A stretch of 18,190 nucleotides of DNA from DAOVRL01 sp964459805 (GTDB taxonomy: Bacteria; Planctomycetota; Phycisphaerae; Sedimentisphaerales; Anaerobacaceae), in assembly GCA_964459805.1 (NCBI GenBank), contig CAYWOD010000053.1:1-18190 (forward strand), written 5' to 3'. Position numbers and translations under genes: made by a program. A model generated the notes under the pieces. The model did not search any database and was not told the origin of the DNA. It worked only from the letters and a program-made list of their open reading frames with translations. This document shows, piece by piece, positions 1-8,533 of the stretch; within the stretch, counting starts at the first letter, position 1; each line of letters begins with the position of its first letter.

Positions 1-1
1 C

Positions 2-59
2 GATGGGGTTGTGAGTTACGCGGTGAATCTGACCCCGCCCACAGGTGGCGGGGCTAAAC
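2..59 (+). repeat. 58-bp repeat unit, copy 1
   Basis: This copy matches 404-461 almost exactly, including the hairpin stem CCCCGCC (33-39) and GGCGGGG (47-53) followed by ctaaa. The window begins one base before it, so the array may continue upstream. Confidence 0.8.
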
Positions 60-300
60 AAGCGCCGCCGTGCCGGCGGCGGCTAAACGGGAGTTGTCGG
101 AGCGTGATTCGTGGGTTGGGGCGGGAAAGTTGTTCGTTGTTGAGAATTACGTTGAGGCAGTTGGGGTGATGACGGCGCTGAAGGAGGGGGTTGCGGCGTC
201 GGCGGTGGGTGGGGCACTTGTAGAGAGGAGAGTGACGCGCGAGGAGGTTAAGGATGTGCCGGCGGTGAGAAGGACCCAGGGTGAAACCCTGGGCTAAATG

Positions 301-328
301 TGGATTCCTGCTTGCGCAGGAATGACAG
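301..328. repeat. Dispersed hairpin repeat (attcctgc/gcaggaat type)
   Basis: Perfect 8-bp arms at 304-311 and 316-323 enclose a 4-nt loop. On the opposite strand one frame reads VIPAQAGIH, a peptide commonly mis-annotated where this class of bacterial intergenic palindrome occurs. That attribution is from memory of the repeat class, not from a search. Confidence 0.6.
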
Positions 329-403
329 GGTGTGCCTGGAGCAGGCGCCGCCGGCCGGAGGGCGGGCATGAAAAGGCCGCGCCCACAGGTGGCGGGGCTA
401 AAC

Positions 404-515
404 GATGGGGTTGTGAGTTACGCGGTGAATCTGACCCCGCCCACAGGTGGCGGGGCTGAAGGATGGGGTTGTGAGTTACGCGGTGAATCTGACCCCGGCC
501 ACAGGCGGCTGGGTT
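404..515 (+). repeat. 58-bp repeat units, copies 2 and 3, in tandem
   Basis: Two consecutive copies (404-461 and 462-515) start with gatggggttgtgagttacg. The second is diverged in its hairpin, reading ccggcc/ggcggctggg instead of the perfect stem of copies 1 and 2. Confidence 0.8.
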
Positions 516-601
516 AGACGTTGGGGGTGCGGAATGCTTGACAATGTGGTGGTGTGGGCTTATTATTTTGGGGGTGGGTGGCTTATTATGGAGACAATAT
601 G

Positions 602-1990
602 ATGGCCAAGACTGAAAAGAGCTGGGAAAAGCGGCTGGCCGGCGGGCCTGATGAGCTTGCGGTTGATTTTGTGGAATCGCTGTCGATAGATACGCGGCTC
701 TACAAGTACGATATTGTAGGTTCAATCGCTCATGCGCAGATGCTGGCCGAGCAGAAGCTGATTACGAAGGACGAGCTGAAGCTGATCAAGGACGGGCTTA
801 TCGAGATCAGCGAGGATATCTCGGCGGGGCGGTTGAGGTTTCGCAAAGAGTATGAAGATATCCACATGGCGATCGAGGCGGCGCTGATAGCGAGGGTCGG
901 CGAGGCGGGCAAGAAGCTTCATACGGGGAGGAGCCGTAACGACCAGGTTGCAACGGATATTCGTCTGTGGATGCGGGATGAGATAGAGATTTTGCAGGCG
1001 AAGATAACGCTGCTTCAAAAGGCGTTCGTTAAATTGGCGGGCAAGTATTCTCAAGCTGTTATGCCGGCTTATACGCATTTGCAGCGTGCTCAGCCGATAG
1101 TCATCGCTTGTTACCTGCTTAGTTTTGTCGAGCAGCTCGAGCGTGACTTTGTCCGGCTGAAGAATTGCAGAGACCTGCTTGACGTTTCGCCGCTGGGTTG
1201 CGGGGCAGTGGCCGGCTCGACGCTGGCTTTGGACAGAAAGAGCACGGCAAAGCAGTTGGGCTTTTCGGACATCAGCTATAACAGCGTCGATGCGGTCAGC
1301 GACAGGGACTTCTGTGCGGAATTCATCTTTGATTGTGCGCTTATAGCAACGCATCTATCGCGATTGGCTGAGGATTGGATAATATATTCTTCGAGTGAAT
1401 TCGGCTTTGTGTGGATTGACGATGCGTATTGCACGTCGTCGAGTATGATGCCGCAGAAGCGGAATCCCGATATGCTGGAGCTGATTCGCGGCAAGACCGG
1501 GCGGGTCTATGGCTCGTTGACGGCAATTCTGACGATCTTGAAGGGCCAGCCCTCGGGCTATAATCGCGATTTGCAGGAGGATAAGGTCCATATTTTCGCT
1601 GCAAGTGATACAGTCGAGGCGTGTTTGGATATGGCGCGTGCCATCGCAGCGCATACGAAGTTCAATACGAAGAAGATTTCAGGGGGGCTCGATGAAGGCT
1701 TTCTCGATGCGACCGCTCTGGCCGAATACTTAGTACAAAAGGGTGTCGCGTTTCGCGAGGGGCACGGCGTTGTTGGGTCGCTGGTTGCATATTGCGAGAA
1801 GGACGGCAGGAATTTGAGCGAGCTTAGTCTGGATGAGTTCAAGGGGCACTGCGGCCAAATCGACGCGGACGTGTATGGTAGTCTGGGCGCGGCGAATGTC
1901 GCAAGCAGGTACGCGACCAAAGGTGCAGCAGGTACGAAGCAGGCGAAGGAGCAAATTGTCTATTGGACGGGTGAATTGGGGCAGCGATGA
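602..1990 (+). CDS. argH: Argininosuccinate lyase
   Basis: This cytoplasmic enzyme splits argininosuccinate into arginine and fumarate, the last step of arginine synthesis, and belongs to the fumarase/aspartase superfamily. With the chosen start the protein is 462 residues, normal for the family. Visible signatures are HTGRSRNDQ at 107-115, YTHLQRAQP around 157-165 with the conserved catalytic-region His, and the superfamily signature SSSMMPQKRNP at 279-289 with the catalytic Ser loop. I chose ATG 602 because GGAG at 590-593 lies 8 nt upstream and the family begins close to the KSW motif. ATG 599 is nearly as good, and a GTG at 554 would add an unlikely hydrophobic extension. The stop overlaps the thiL start (ATGA), so the two are probably translationally coupled. 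Confidence 0.97.
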   Translation: MAKTEKSWEKRLAGGPDELAVDFVESLSIDTRLYKYDIVGSIAHAQMLAEQKLITKDELKLIKDGLIEISEDISAGRLRFRKEYEDIHMAIEAALIARVGEAGKKLHTGRSRNDQVATDIRLWMRDEIEILQAKITLLQKAFVKLAGKYSQAVMPAYTHLQRAQPIVIACYLLSFVEQLERDFVRLKNCRDLLDVSPLGCGAVAGSTLALDRKSTAKQLGFSDISYNSVDAVSDRDFCAEFIFDCALIATHLSRLAEDWIIYSSSEFGFVWIDDAYCTSSSMMPQKRNPDMLELIRGKTGRVYGSLTAILTILKGQPSGYNRDLQEDKVHIFAASDTVEACLDMARAIAAHTKFNTKKISGGLDEGFLDATALAEYLVQKGVAFREGHGVVGSLVAYCEKDGRNLSELSLDEFKGHCGQIDADVYGSLGAANVASRYATKGAAGTKQAKEQIVYWTGELGQR

Positions 1991-2904
1991 GTGCGAGTGA
2001 GGACGAAATTACCGGCTGGTTCGCTCGCCAGAGTAATTTGTCAGCGGCGGACTTCCCCATCGGTATCGGGGACGATATGGCGCAGATTCGCTGGCCGGGG
2101 GAATCGGTCTTTATCACGACCGATATGCTGCTGGACGGCGTGCACTTCGATCTTGGGCAGGCTACTCTGGAGCAGGCGGGGTACAAGGCGATGGCGGTGA
2201 GCCTGAGCGATTGTGCGGCGATGGCGACGGAGCCTGTTGCTGCGGTGGTTTCGACTGCGCTTGCGAAAGGGTTCGGGGAAAGGGAATTGAAGCAGCTTCA
2301 TTCGGGTATTATCCGGGCCGGGACGAAGTATGGATGCGCGCTGGTGGGCGGTGATATTACGAGCTGGGGCGGTGATAATCCGTTCGCGATAAGCGTGGCG
2401 ATGCTTAGTAAGCGGGCGGCCAATGAGCCGGTGAGGCGCTCCGGCGCGAAGGTCGGCGATCGCATTTGCGTTACAGGTGCGCTGGGCGGCTCGCGTTATG
2501 GGAAACACCTGCAATTTGAGCCGAGGGTCGCAGAGGCGATGAAGATCGCGGGAATGGTGAAGCTAAACTCTATGATTGATATTAGCGACGGGGTAAGCAG
2601 CGACTTGAAGCGAATCTGCGCTCAAAGCAGCGTCGGCGCGATTATAGAGGCTGAACTGATTCCCATATCGGATGAGGCGCGAAGGAATGCAGAGCCGCTG
2701 AATTCGGCGTTGAACGATGGTGAAGATTTTGAATTGCTTTTCACACTTTCGCCGGGAGAGTGCGAGAATTTGTTGAAGGATTGGGACCAGGCGCTTGCGA
2801 TTACGCCAATCGGGACAATTACCGGTACAGGGAAAATACAGATAGAGATGCCGGATGGCCTGGTTGGCGATTTGAAAGCCAAGGGTTATGAGCATTTGAG
2901 TTAA
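1987..2904 (+). CDS. thiL: Thiamine-monophosphate kinase
   Basis: ThiL phosphorylates thiamine monophosphate with ATP to give the cofactor thiamine pyrophosphate. The 305-residue length fits the family. Conserved elements appear in order: IGIGDD at 25-30, TTDMLLDGVHF at 44-54, KAMAVSLSDCAAM at 67-79, GGD at 121-123 (a metal/ATP-binding Asp in the family), GDRICVTGALGGS at 157-169, IDISDG at 197-202, and NDGEDFELLFT towards the C-terminus. This is the AIR-synthase-like fold. The ATG lies inside the end of argH, which suggests one transcript. Pairing of argH and thiL is not a pathway link; it looks like a housekeeping operon that continues into tsaE. Confidence 0.95.
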   Translation: MSASEDEITGWFARQSNLSAADFPIGIGDDMAQIRWPGESVFITTDMLLDGVHFDLGQATLEQAGYKAMAVSLSDCAAMATEPVAAVVSTALAKGFGERELKQLHSGIIRAGTKYGCALVGGDITSWGGDNPFAISVAMLSKRAANEPVRRSGAKVGDRICVTGALGGSRYGKHLQFEPRVAEAMKIAGMVKLNSMIDISDGVSSDLKRICAQSSVGAIIEAELIPISDEARRNAEPLNSALNDGEDFELLFTLSPGECENLLKDWDQALAITPIGTITGTGKIQIEMPDGLVGDLKAKGYEHLS

Positions 2905-2938
2905 TTGACTATTGATTATTGATAAGTGATTATCGGCC
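2901..2938. repeat. AT-rich degenerate intergenic repeat, copy A
   Basis: The junction between thiL and tsaE consists of ttgattattgata-type sequence. A closely similar block occurs at 4388-4420 after the pseudopilin terminator, and a short trace (ctgattattgac) lies at about 13660-13671 after the secretin gene. The apparent TTG start of tsaE is inside this block. Confidence 0.55.
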
Positions 2939-3392
2939 AGTGAGTGCAGATTTCGATAGTATTTCGAGTTCGCCGGAGGAGACAATAGAGTATGGTCGCA
3001 AGATCGGGTTACAATTAAAAGGCGGCGAGGTAATATGCCTTTGCGGCCCATTGGGCAGCGGCAAGACACATCTGATTAAAGGGATTGCAACGGGTGCAGG
3101 AGCCGAGGACCGCAGGCAGGTTAACAGCCCCACGTTCGTTATAGTTAATGAATACAGAGGTCGGCTGGCAATTTACCATATAGATGCTTATCGGCTGAAT
3201 TCAATTGCCGAGTTCGAGATGCTCGGCTTCGATGATTTTTGCTATCCGCAGTCGGTGGTTCTGATTGAGTGGGCGGACAAGGTCGAATGGGCCCTGCGGG
3301 CTGTAGATTACGTTCGCATAGAACTCGAGCACGGCGGCAAAACGAAAAGAAAAATACACGTCAGCAATCTCCCCGAATATATTGGTTGTTGA
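2919..3392 (+). CDS. tsaE: tRNA N6-threonylcarbamoyladenosine biosynthesis ATPase TsaE
   Basis: TsaE (YjeE family) is the small P-loop ATPase that works with TsaB and TsaD to install the universal t6A modification on ANN-decoding tRNAs. Counting from position 2919, the Walker A motif GPLGSGKT is at 43-50, the family motif SPTF at 70-73, HIDAYRL at 87-93, and EWADK at 117-121. The length of about 157 residues is typical. The start is uncertain: TTG 2919 lies in an AT-rich repeat without a clear ribosome-binding site. GTG 2940 is an in-frame alternative, and the strong GGAGGAG at about 2974 precedes only an out-of-frame ATG. It follows thiL by 14 bp and probably closes the housekeeping operon. 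Confidence 0.93.
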   Translation: MISDYRPVSADFDSISSSPEETIEYGRKIGLQLKGGEVICLCGPLGSGKTHLIKGIATGAGAEDRRQVNSPTFVIVNEYRGRLAIYHIDAYRLNSIAEFEMLGFDDFCYPQSVVLIEWADKVEWALRAVDYVRIELEHGGKTKRKIHVSNLPEYIGC

Positions 3393-3801
3393 GCCTCGTT
3401 TATTGTGAGTCCACCAACTTTCCTGCAGTTGAACCACGAATTTTAATTAGACAGAGCACCAGGTGATTGTGCGTCTGCGGATTTGGATGCGGTAAGTTTG
3501 TTTCTTATATTTTGCTTGGACACTCATAAAGGCCCTGCGGAAAAGTGCTTTTAGGTGTTCTCGGACGTGTGATTTGGAGGTTCCGTTGTCCAGCGGGTGT
3601 CCAAGTGGAATTTTCGATGTATTGTGGCAGGTATTTATTTGCGTATTTTCATTTTTTGGAGGATTTCCAGTTCACACAAGAATATGTGGGTAGTTAAGTC
3701 GCGTATCGATTAAGTCGATACAGTACAATCGTGAGGAGGACTATTACACTGGAGGTTGTTCATCCTACAAAATTAGGAAGCAAGTTTTAGAAAAAAGGGG
3801 T
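3393..3801 (+). other. Spacer and leader region upstream of the major pseudopilin
   Basis: This 409-bp stretch has no plausible gene. It holds a 9-bp inverted repeat, cttggacac (3515-3523) and gtgtccaag (3597-3605), which could pair around a 73-nt loop. A 7-bp inverted repeat (3703-3721) sits just before a -10-like hexamer. The sequence GAGGAGG at about 3732-3738 resembles a ribosome-binding site but has no good start codon after it. I looked for a cyclic-di-GMP riboswitch core and a sigma-54 promoter and found neither. The length and structure suggest a regulated leader, but that is inference. Confidence 0.5.
3703..3729 (+). promoter_or_regulatory. Possible operator plus -10 element for the pseudopilin gene
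   Basis: Perfect arms gtatcga (3703-3709) and tcgatac (3715-3721) surround ttaag and end two bases before TACAAT (3724-3729), one mismatch from the TATAAT consensus. No good -35 hexamer lies 16-18 bp upstream; the palindrome occupies that space, as expected for an activator-dependent or repressed promoter. A start near 3736 would give a leader of about 70 nt. This is pattern matching only. Confidence 0.35.
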
Positions 3802-3807
3802 ATGAAA

Positions 3808-4263
3808 ATGAGAGCGAAAAGTGGTTTTACATTAGTTGAAATTCTGATCGTGGTGGTCATCCTGGGTATCCTGGCTGCGATAGTGATTCCGCAGTTTACC
3901 GAGGCGAGCACCGAGGCCAAGACCTCAAGTCTGTGCACGGACCTTCAGACGATGCGTTCGCAGATCGAGCTGTACAAGATTCAGCATAACGATGCCAAGC
4001 CCGATATGGCAGTCGCAGTGGCGGGCGGGGACAATGATCTGACGGTTACTACAGATATTGACGGTAACGTCGTCGCGGCCGGGACTGCCAACTCTTATGG
4101 ACCCTACATCCAGAAGATTCCCAGGAACCAGTTCAATGACCTGGACACTATTCGGGAGGAGGCAGGCGCCTCCACGGCTGGAGCCAACACGGCTGGATGG
4201 GTGTTCAACACGGACACCGGTGCTTTCCATGCTGACGACAGTGCTGAACACGCAGCTCTTTAG
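3808..4263 (+). CDS. gspG: Major pseudopilin, GspG/PilA-like
   Basis: This is a type II secretion or type IV pilus major (pseudo)pilin, processed by prepilin peptidase and polymerised from the inner membrane. The class III signal is visible: a short basic leader ending KSG, then FTLVE with the conserved Glu at mature position 5, and an uninterrupted hydrophobic helix (LIVVVILGILAAIVIPQF). After the helix the protein has an RSQIELYK helix, a YGPYIQKIP segment and a late GWVFNTDTGAF strand pair, resembling the GspG fold. I prefer ATG 3808 because GGGG at 3797-3800 lies 7 nt upstream. ATG 3802 would add only MK to the leader. The gene has its own leader and terminator, consistent with higher expression than the minor pseudopilins. 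The GspG assignment rests on overall pattern; a type IV pilin role is possible. Confidence 0.9.
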   Translation: MRAKSGFTLVEILIVVVILGILAAIVIPQFTEASTEAKTSSLCTDLQTMRSQIELYKIQHNDAKPDMAVAVAGGDNDLTVTTDIDGNVVAAGTANSYGPYIQKIPRNQFNDLDTIREEAGASTAGANTAGWVFNTDTGAFHADDSAEHAAL

Positions 4264-4341
4264 AAATTGAAAAGACTGGATGTGCCGTGAATTCTCGAGG
4301 AGTCGCGGCGCACATCTGTGAAAATCGCAGGAATGCAAAAC

Positions 4342-4388
4342 AGGCTGACCTTGCTGGAGTAAATGCCGACAGCGGGTCAGCCTCTTTT
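4342..4388 (+). terminator. Rho-independent terminator after the major pseudopilin
   Basis: Perfect 9-bp arms aggctgacc (4342-4350) and ggtcagcct (4375-4383) are followed by cttttaatt. A second stem just upstream, gatgtgc (4279-4285) with gcacatc (4310-4316), could also form in the 3' end of the message. The position between the abundant pseudopilin and the minor ones would allow unequal expression. Confidence 0.75.
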
Positions 4389-4420
4389 AATTGATTATTG
4401 ATAATTGATTATTGGTTATC
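4388..4420. repeat. AT-rich degenerate intergenic repeat, copy B
   Basis: The sequence resembles the thiL-tsaE junction block at 2901-2938, with ttgattattgata-like words repeated two to three times. It abuts the terminator and precedes the next pilin-like gene. Confidence 0.55.
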
Positions 4421-4432
4421 TTGCCACGAACT

Positions 4433-4870
4433 ATGAACTGGAGACTACAAATTAAACATAAAGGATTTTCCTTAGCTGAGGCGATGATGGCAACTGTTGT
4501 GCTGAGCATCGCGTCGGCGGGGGTGCTGCTGCCGTTTACAAGCGGTGAGGCGGTACGGGTTGAGGGTGCGCGAAGGACGCTGGCGGCCAAGCTCGCCGGC
4601 GATTTGACAGAGCAGATCATAACTACTGGGTTCGACCGGATAGTTGCGGACTATGATGGATATGTTGAGACGCAGGGCGGCGTCAAGGACGTCAGCGGGG
4701 CGGTATTTACCGATTCAAACTACGCTAAATTCAGCAGGGCGGCAAGCTGTGCATATGTCTATATGCCGCAGGAGAGCGGGGCGGTGAGCCCGCAATTTAT
4801 TCTTATAACGGTCAGAGTGTATTACAGCGGCAGAGAAATCGCGACCGTGAACCGACTTGTTGCTAAGTAG
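4433..4870 (+). CDS. Minor pseudopilin, GspI/PilV-like
   Basis: The 145-residue protein carries a prepilin leader of 11 residues ending HKG, then FSLAE with Glu at mature position 5, and a hydrophobic helix (MMATVVLSIASAGVLLPF). The AEAMMA wording is typical of GspI/PilV-type minor pseudopilins, which begin the pilus tip complex. The globular part contains several aromatic residues and ends in a strand-rich stretch (QFILITVRVYYSG). I chose ATG 4433; a TTG at 4412 would lengthen the leader and lies in repeat sequence. No strong ribosome-binding site is visible. Gene order (G, I, J, K) supports the GspI assignment more than the sequence does. Confidence 0.8.
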   Translation: MNWRLQIKHKGFSLAEAMMATVVLSIASAGVLLPFTSGEAVRVEGARRTLAAKLAGDLTEQIITTGFDRIVADYDGYVETQGGVKDVSGAVFTDSNYAKFSRAASCAYVYMPQESGAVSPQFILITVRVYYSGREIATVNRLVAK

Positions 4871-4924
4871 CGTGGAGCGTAGAGCGGATAGGAAACTAAA
4901 CGCTAAACGCTGTACGCTAAACTG
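4871..4924. repeat. Short degenerate tandem repeat (ctaaacg words)
   Basis: The 54-bp spacer consists of repeated gctaaacgct and gcgtagagcg words, clearest at 4893-4923. It is a second family of low-complexity spacer repeat, distinct from the AT-rich blocks. Confidence 0.5.
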
Positions 4925-5572
4925 ATGAGCAAATACAAAATGCGAAACACAAGATACGAAAAGGGCTTCACACTGGTTGAGCTTCTGGTTGCATTGATTG
5001 TTTCCAGTGTAGTTTTAACTGCGGTTGCCACTCTGGCATACGCGCTGAGCTCGGCCAACGACTCGACAGACGACACAAGCCGTAAGCAGGCCCAAGTTCG
5101 TTACACGACGCTCAGGATTTCAGAACTGATTCGACATTGCAAACTTATATGCTTTGCGGGCGCGGATGATTTCGCCGTCTGGCGGGCCGATGATAATGAC
5201 GATGGGCAGATGAATTTTGGTGAATTGGTCTATATCGAAAGGGGCGCAGGCGGCGACCATTTGCAGCTTTGCGAATTTGCTGTTCCTGGTTCTGATCCGG
5301 TGGTCAATCTCAGTGATATCAGAGCGTTTTCAACCACCTGGTGGTCCGCATACAACGTCGATGAAAACTGTACGGTCATAATCCCGCAATGCAGTAATGT
5401 GCAATTCAGTTTTGATGTGTTACCGCCTCAGACCAGGTTTGCGAGTATCTCGTTTGATCTTCTCGAGAACAGTATTTCCAGGCAATACCAGATAAGCGCT
5501 TTTGTTCGCGGCTGGGCGGGCAACCTGCTCAATGAGGCAGGCGACGGTCTTGTAGTGAGTGATGATGATTAG
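4925..5572 (+). CDS. Minor pseudopilin, GspJ/PilW-like
   Basis: The 215-residue protein has a 14-residue leader ending EKG, then FTLVELLVALIVSSVVLTAVATLAY, a textbook prepilin peptidase site with Glu at mature position 5 and a membrane helix. The size and long globular domain fit GspJ/PilW, which joins GspI and GspK in the tip complex. An acidic stretch, DDNDDGQMNFGE (roughly residues 92-103), looks like a possible calcium-binding loop; that is inference. The leader is encoded by repetitive DNA (aaatacaaaatgcgaaacac), related in style to the sequence just before the last gene of the window. The stop overlaps an upstream possible start of the next gene. Confidence 0.85.
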   Translation: MSKYKMRNTRYEKGFTLVELLVALIVSSVVLTAVATLAYALSSANDSTDDTSRKQAQVRYTTLRISELIRHCKLICFAGADDFAVWRADDNDDGQMNFGELVYIERGAGGDHLQLCEFAVPGSDPVVNLSDIRAFSTTWWSAYNVDENCTVIIPQCSNVQFSFDVLPPQTRFASISFDLLENSISRQYQISAFVRGWAGNLLNEAGDGLVVSDDD

Positions 5573-5648
5573 AAATCGGAGAAGTGAAGGAATAGGCAAA
5601 GTGGTGCTCATCTCTTACAGGCTAACAGCAGCAGAAAGGCGAGTACGA

Positions 5649-7519
5649 ATGACCCATCAAAGGGGGGTTGCGCTGCTGGTTGTGCTGTTTGTCGTTATGG
5701 TCATAACGATTACCGCACTGGGGTTCTTGTCAAAAAGTGNNNNNNNNNNNNNNNNNNNNNNNNNNNNNNNNNNNNNNNNNNNNNNNNNNNNNNNNNNNNN
5801 NNNNNNNNNNNNNNNNNNNNNNNNNNNNNNNNNNNNNNNCTGTTTGTCGTTATGGTCATAACGATTACCGCACTGGGGTTCTTGTCAAAAAGTGATATTG
5901 AGCTGGCCTGTGGTCAGAATATGAAACTTCGAGTTGAAATGGACTATACGGCTGACTCCGGGTTAGCGCATGCCAGAGGACTGATAATAAGCCCGCAGGA
6001 TCTTGCCTCGGAATACTGGGGCGGTGATGTAGCCCAGCAGATAGCCGGGGGCGACGATTATTACGACGTCGAAATTGTTCGCGATGATTCGGACCCGAAC
6101 GACCGCTGCAATTATATCATAGACTGTAATGCCTACCGGCTGAGGAATGGTGAAAAGATTGGTCGCAGCAATATAAGAGCCCAACTGCGACTTGATCCAT
6201 GCATAGCACTTTGGACAGGAAGCAGTACAACAGTCTGGAGCGGCGTCACAATCAACGGGGACGTTTACTGTAACGGTACGTTACTAAACAACGGTGCAAT
6301 CTATGGTGATGTCTTTGCCAACGCTCTGACGGGCAGCATAACCGGTCAGCAGAAAGGTTGTGGCCAGTTGTCGCTGGTCTGCCCACGAGTTACGGTCGCA
6401 GACTTTATATCGAATTATGCCACGCAAACGATAAGCTCCGGCAGTCTCGCCGGGCAGATACTTGGTTCGTACAACCCTGTGCGAGTATGTTATCGCAGCG
6501 GCAGTTTGGTGCTGGGCGGAAATGTCCAAATCGAAGGCATGCTGGTGGTTGACGGTGACTTGGCAGTGCAGGGAAGCGGAAACATCATCACGGCGGCAAA
6601 AAACCTGCCGGCACTTTTGGTGACCGGGAATATGATAATAGAAAGCGGGGGCGGTTTGGAAATTAACGGACTTGCAGTTGTTGACGGCGCAATGCAGGTC
6701 AGTGCCGGCGCCGCCGGTCTCAGCATACTTGGTGGGTTATTCATCCGGGAGAACCTTGTGGAGACGACGGCGGACTCGTCCGGCAACGGCAATACCGGTA
6801 CGCTGTATAAGGGCCCGACCTGGCGGCCTGCCGGCGGTTACGCAGACGGTGCACTCGAATTTGACGGGGACAACACGGCTGTACAGATCAGTACAACCGG
6901 TATGGATCCCATACAAGGCACTATTTCTCTGTGGGCCTATGCCGAAGGTTTTGACAACTTCCATCATTATTTGTTTGGCCATACTTCCCATACTTCGACG
7001 CCAGAGTGGTGGGTTGACCGGATTCAGTTATATACCGACGACGAAAATGGTTGGCTCGATTTGGGCCTCGGCGATGCCCACGCCAGGCACACAAACATCT
7101 ATGACCTCGATACGCACAAATGGTATCACATAGGACTTACGTGGGACGGAACGGGGTATGTCGTTTATGTGGATGGCGCAGCTCAGGCCAGCGGCAGCTA
7201 TAGTAATCTGTCGGTATTTGCGCCCATTGCTGACATTGGCAATGATGGAAACCCCACATATCGGGACGAGTCATTCCGCGGCATTATTGACGACGTTCGC
7301 ATCTATGACCGCGTTCTGGATGCGAATGATATTTACCCGCCGATTGACGGCCTGGTCGGTCTGATAGGGCAGTGGAAGCTGGATGAGACCGGTAGCAGTG
7401 TTACTATAACTGCTGCCCCGTGCAAGACGGCGATTGTAGTTTGGTCGGAAGTGGGTGAAGCAGAGAGGTGGGAACAGGTTGGCGGAGCATTTTTTAGAAG
7501 TATCAAGAGGAGACAATAG
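5649..7519 (+). CDS. GspK/PilX-like minor pseudopilin with LamG domain (split by assembly gap)
   Basis: Deleting 155 bp (the N run plus one 55-bp copy) joins the two halves in frame and gives about 571 residues. The N-terminus has the leader MTHQRG and then VALLVVLFVVMVITITALGF. It has Leu in place of Glu at position 5, as in GspK, the tip pseudopilin. Residues about 145-305 are repetitive, with short beta segments (INGDVYCNG, GMLVVDGDLAVQG, INGLAVVDG), like the solenoid regions of PilX-type pilus proteins. Residues about 318-510 form a LamG/concanavalin-A-like beta-sandwich (DSSGNGNTGTL, GALEFDG, WYHIGLTWDGTGYVVYVDG, FRGIIDDVRIYDRVL), a fold that often binds carbohydrate. The tail contains AFFRSIKRRQ. 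ATG 5649 gives the usual short leader; 5559 would add 30 residues and overlap the previous gene. Confidence 0.85.
5685..5894 (+). repeat. 55-bp direct duplication around the gap (artefact)
   Basis: Bases 5685-5739 and 5840-5894 are identical and encode the same part of the pseudopilin helix (through ITALGFLSKS). Removing one copy and the Ns restores a single reading frame, so the duplication is not biological. Confidence 0.9.
5740..5839. other. 100-N scaffold gap
   Basis: Exactly 100 N bases are flanked by identical 55-bp sequences, 5685-5739 and 5840-5894. This is what a scaffolder leaves when two contigs that overlap by one k-mer are joined with a default gap. There is probably no missing sequence, and one 55-bp copy is surplus. 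Confidence 0.95.
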
Positions 7520-7905
7520 GCACACAGTGACGGCCATCGACCTATAAACGGACCAAAGTAAACGTGCTTATCGGCCTTTATAAGTTTCGGAAAGAAAAAT
7601 CCGAAATCCAGTTATAACGCCGGCTGAATATCTGGCCCCCGCAGACATCAAAGTAGTCGGCCGTCTCCGGTGATATCGTTTTGACGATTGTACCAATTTT
7701 GTTGACCTTAACTGCGCTATGCCAGAGAAATGACACTGATATCGGCTCGGCTGTGCGTGAGATGATGATGGAAAAAGGAGAGACACCGGTTCCTTGGAGC
7801 ATACGGACAGGTTAGGCAATATAAAAGATGTGATGACCTGTTCACACTGATTAACCGGCTGGTAAAGACAGGTATGCAAGAGGACGAAGAAAGAAACGGA
7901 GGCGG
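7520..7905. other. Spacer with no confident gene, possibly a decayed one
   Basis: The 386-bp stretch contains stop codons in every + frame and no recognised domain. Short protein-like runs switch between frames: a run ending EYLAPADIKVVGRLR (to about 7674), an unlisted 44-codon frame at 7681-7815 from TTG, and FTLINRLVKTGMQEDEE near 7845-7895. That pattern could be a small gene destroyed by frameshifts, or chance. A hairpin with arms tttcgga (7585-7591) and tccgaaa (7600-7606) is present but lacks a T-tract. GGAGG at 7898-7902 is the ribosome-binding site of the next gene. Confidence 0.4.
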
Positions 7906-8517
7906 ATGATGTTGCAGTACAAAGAGAGAAGGTTGGTGAAAATGTCGGATTTAACATATCAGTGTGCAAGGGTGTCCGGTCAGTGGGATCGGCGCCCTTG
8001 CGATGATCTGGAAGACACGGGCAGGATGCCCGTGCCACCTGGTTTGCGACGTGGGGGCGAGGCTTTTACTATAATCGAGATTCTGATTGTGGTTGTGATA
8101 CTCGCGATAGCGGCATTGACTGCGATACCGATGATGAGCTCGGCGGGGTCGGTGCAAGTTCGCTCGGCGGCGAATATGATTGCAGCGGACCTGGAGTACG
8201 CCAAGAGTCTGGCTATCAGCAGAGGGCAGGACTTCTCAGTCGTATTTGATACGAGCACGAAGAGCTACGAGATAATCGATCAGGATGGCACGATACTACA
8301 TCCGGTCAAGAAGGGGTCCAATTACGTCATAGATTTCCAAAAGGAGGGGCTCGACAGGGTTGATATTGCCGGGGTGGATTTCGGTGGAAAGTCTGAAATT
8401 GTGTTTGATTATCTCGGGAGTCCCGACAAAGGAGGGACTGTCACCGTGGAGGCCGGGGGAACGACCGCCACGATTAGTGTCGAGCCGGTCACAGGATATA
8501 TCTCGGTCACAAATTGA
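7906..8517 (+). CDS. Pseudopilin, GspH/FimT-like, with unusually long leader
   Basis: The mature part begins FTIIEILIVVVILAIAALTAIP, with Glu at position 5. It continues with a FimT/GspH-like domain (a helix AANMIAADLEYAKSLAISRGQ, then paired strands such as SVVFDTSTKSYEIID). The leader is about 53 residues instead of 6-15, and the residue before the cleavage point is Ala, not the usual Gly (sequence RRGGEA then F). Part of the leader (DTGRMPVPP) is encoded by a palindromic repeat at 8016-8034, which suggests that repeat DNA was incorporated into the gene. The strong GGAGG at 7898-7902 favours ATG 7906 or 7909; ATG 7942 is a later option. The stop lies 16 bp before pilM. Confidence 0.85.
   Translation: MMLQYKERRLVKMSDLTYQCARVSGQWDRRPCDDLEDTGRMPVPPGLRRGGEAFTIIEILIVVVILAIAALTAIPMMSSAGSVQVRSAANMIAADLEYAKSLAISRGQDFSVVFDTSTKSYEIIDQDGTILHPVKKGSNYVIDFQKEGLDRVDIAGVDFGGKSEIVFDYLGSPDKGGTVTVEAGGTTATISVEPVTGYISVTN
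8010..8040. repeat. Dispersed palindrome (cacgggca gga tgcccgtg) inside the pseudopilin leader
   Basis: Perfect 8-bp arms at 8016-8023 and 8027-8034 flank a 3-nt loop. A sister version with different stem bases, acggcca aga tggccgt, is at 15364-15380. In frame it encodes GRMPVP. I recall this peptide from many spurious or extended planctomycete proteins, but did not check it here. Confidence 0.7.
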
Positions 8518-8533
8518 TGAGCGACGCAGGTAA

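Larger units (their letters stand above)
1..540. repeat. Cluster of GC-rich palindromic repeats; no convincing gene
   Basis: The stretch before argH is a patchwork of short hairpins and I see no supported gene in it. A 58-bp unit begins with gatggggttgtgagttacg and contains the stem CCCCGCC/GGCGGGG around cacaggt. It occurs at 2-59 and 404-461, with a diverged copy at 462-515. The stem part alone recurs near 378-402. Other hairpins are a GCCGCC-type palindrome at about 64-84, CCCAGGGT/ACCCTGGG at 275-293, and attcctgc/gcaggaat at 304-323. Several different stems are followed by the same tail, ctaaa (near 54, 83, 294 and 398). The short open frames here run through these repeats on both strands and look like repeat-encoded artefacts. 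Bases between about 90 and 270 are not obviously repetitive and I cannot assign them. Confidence 0.75.
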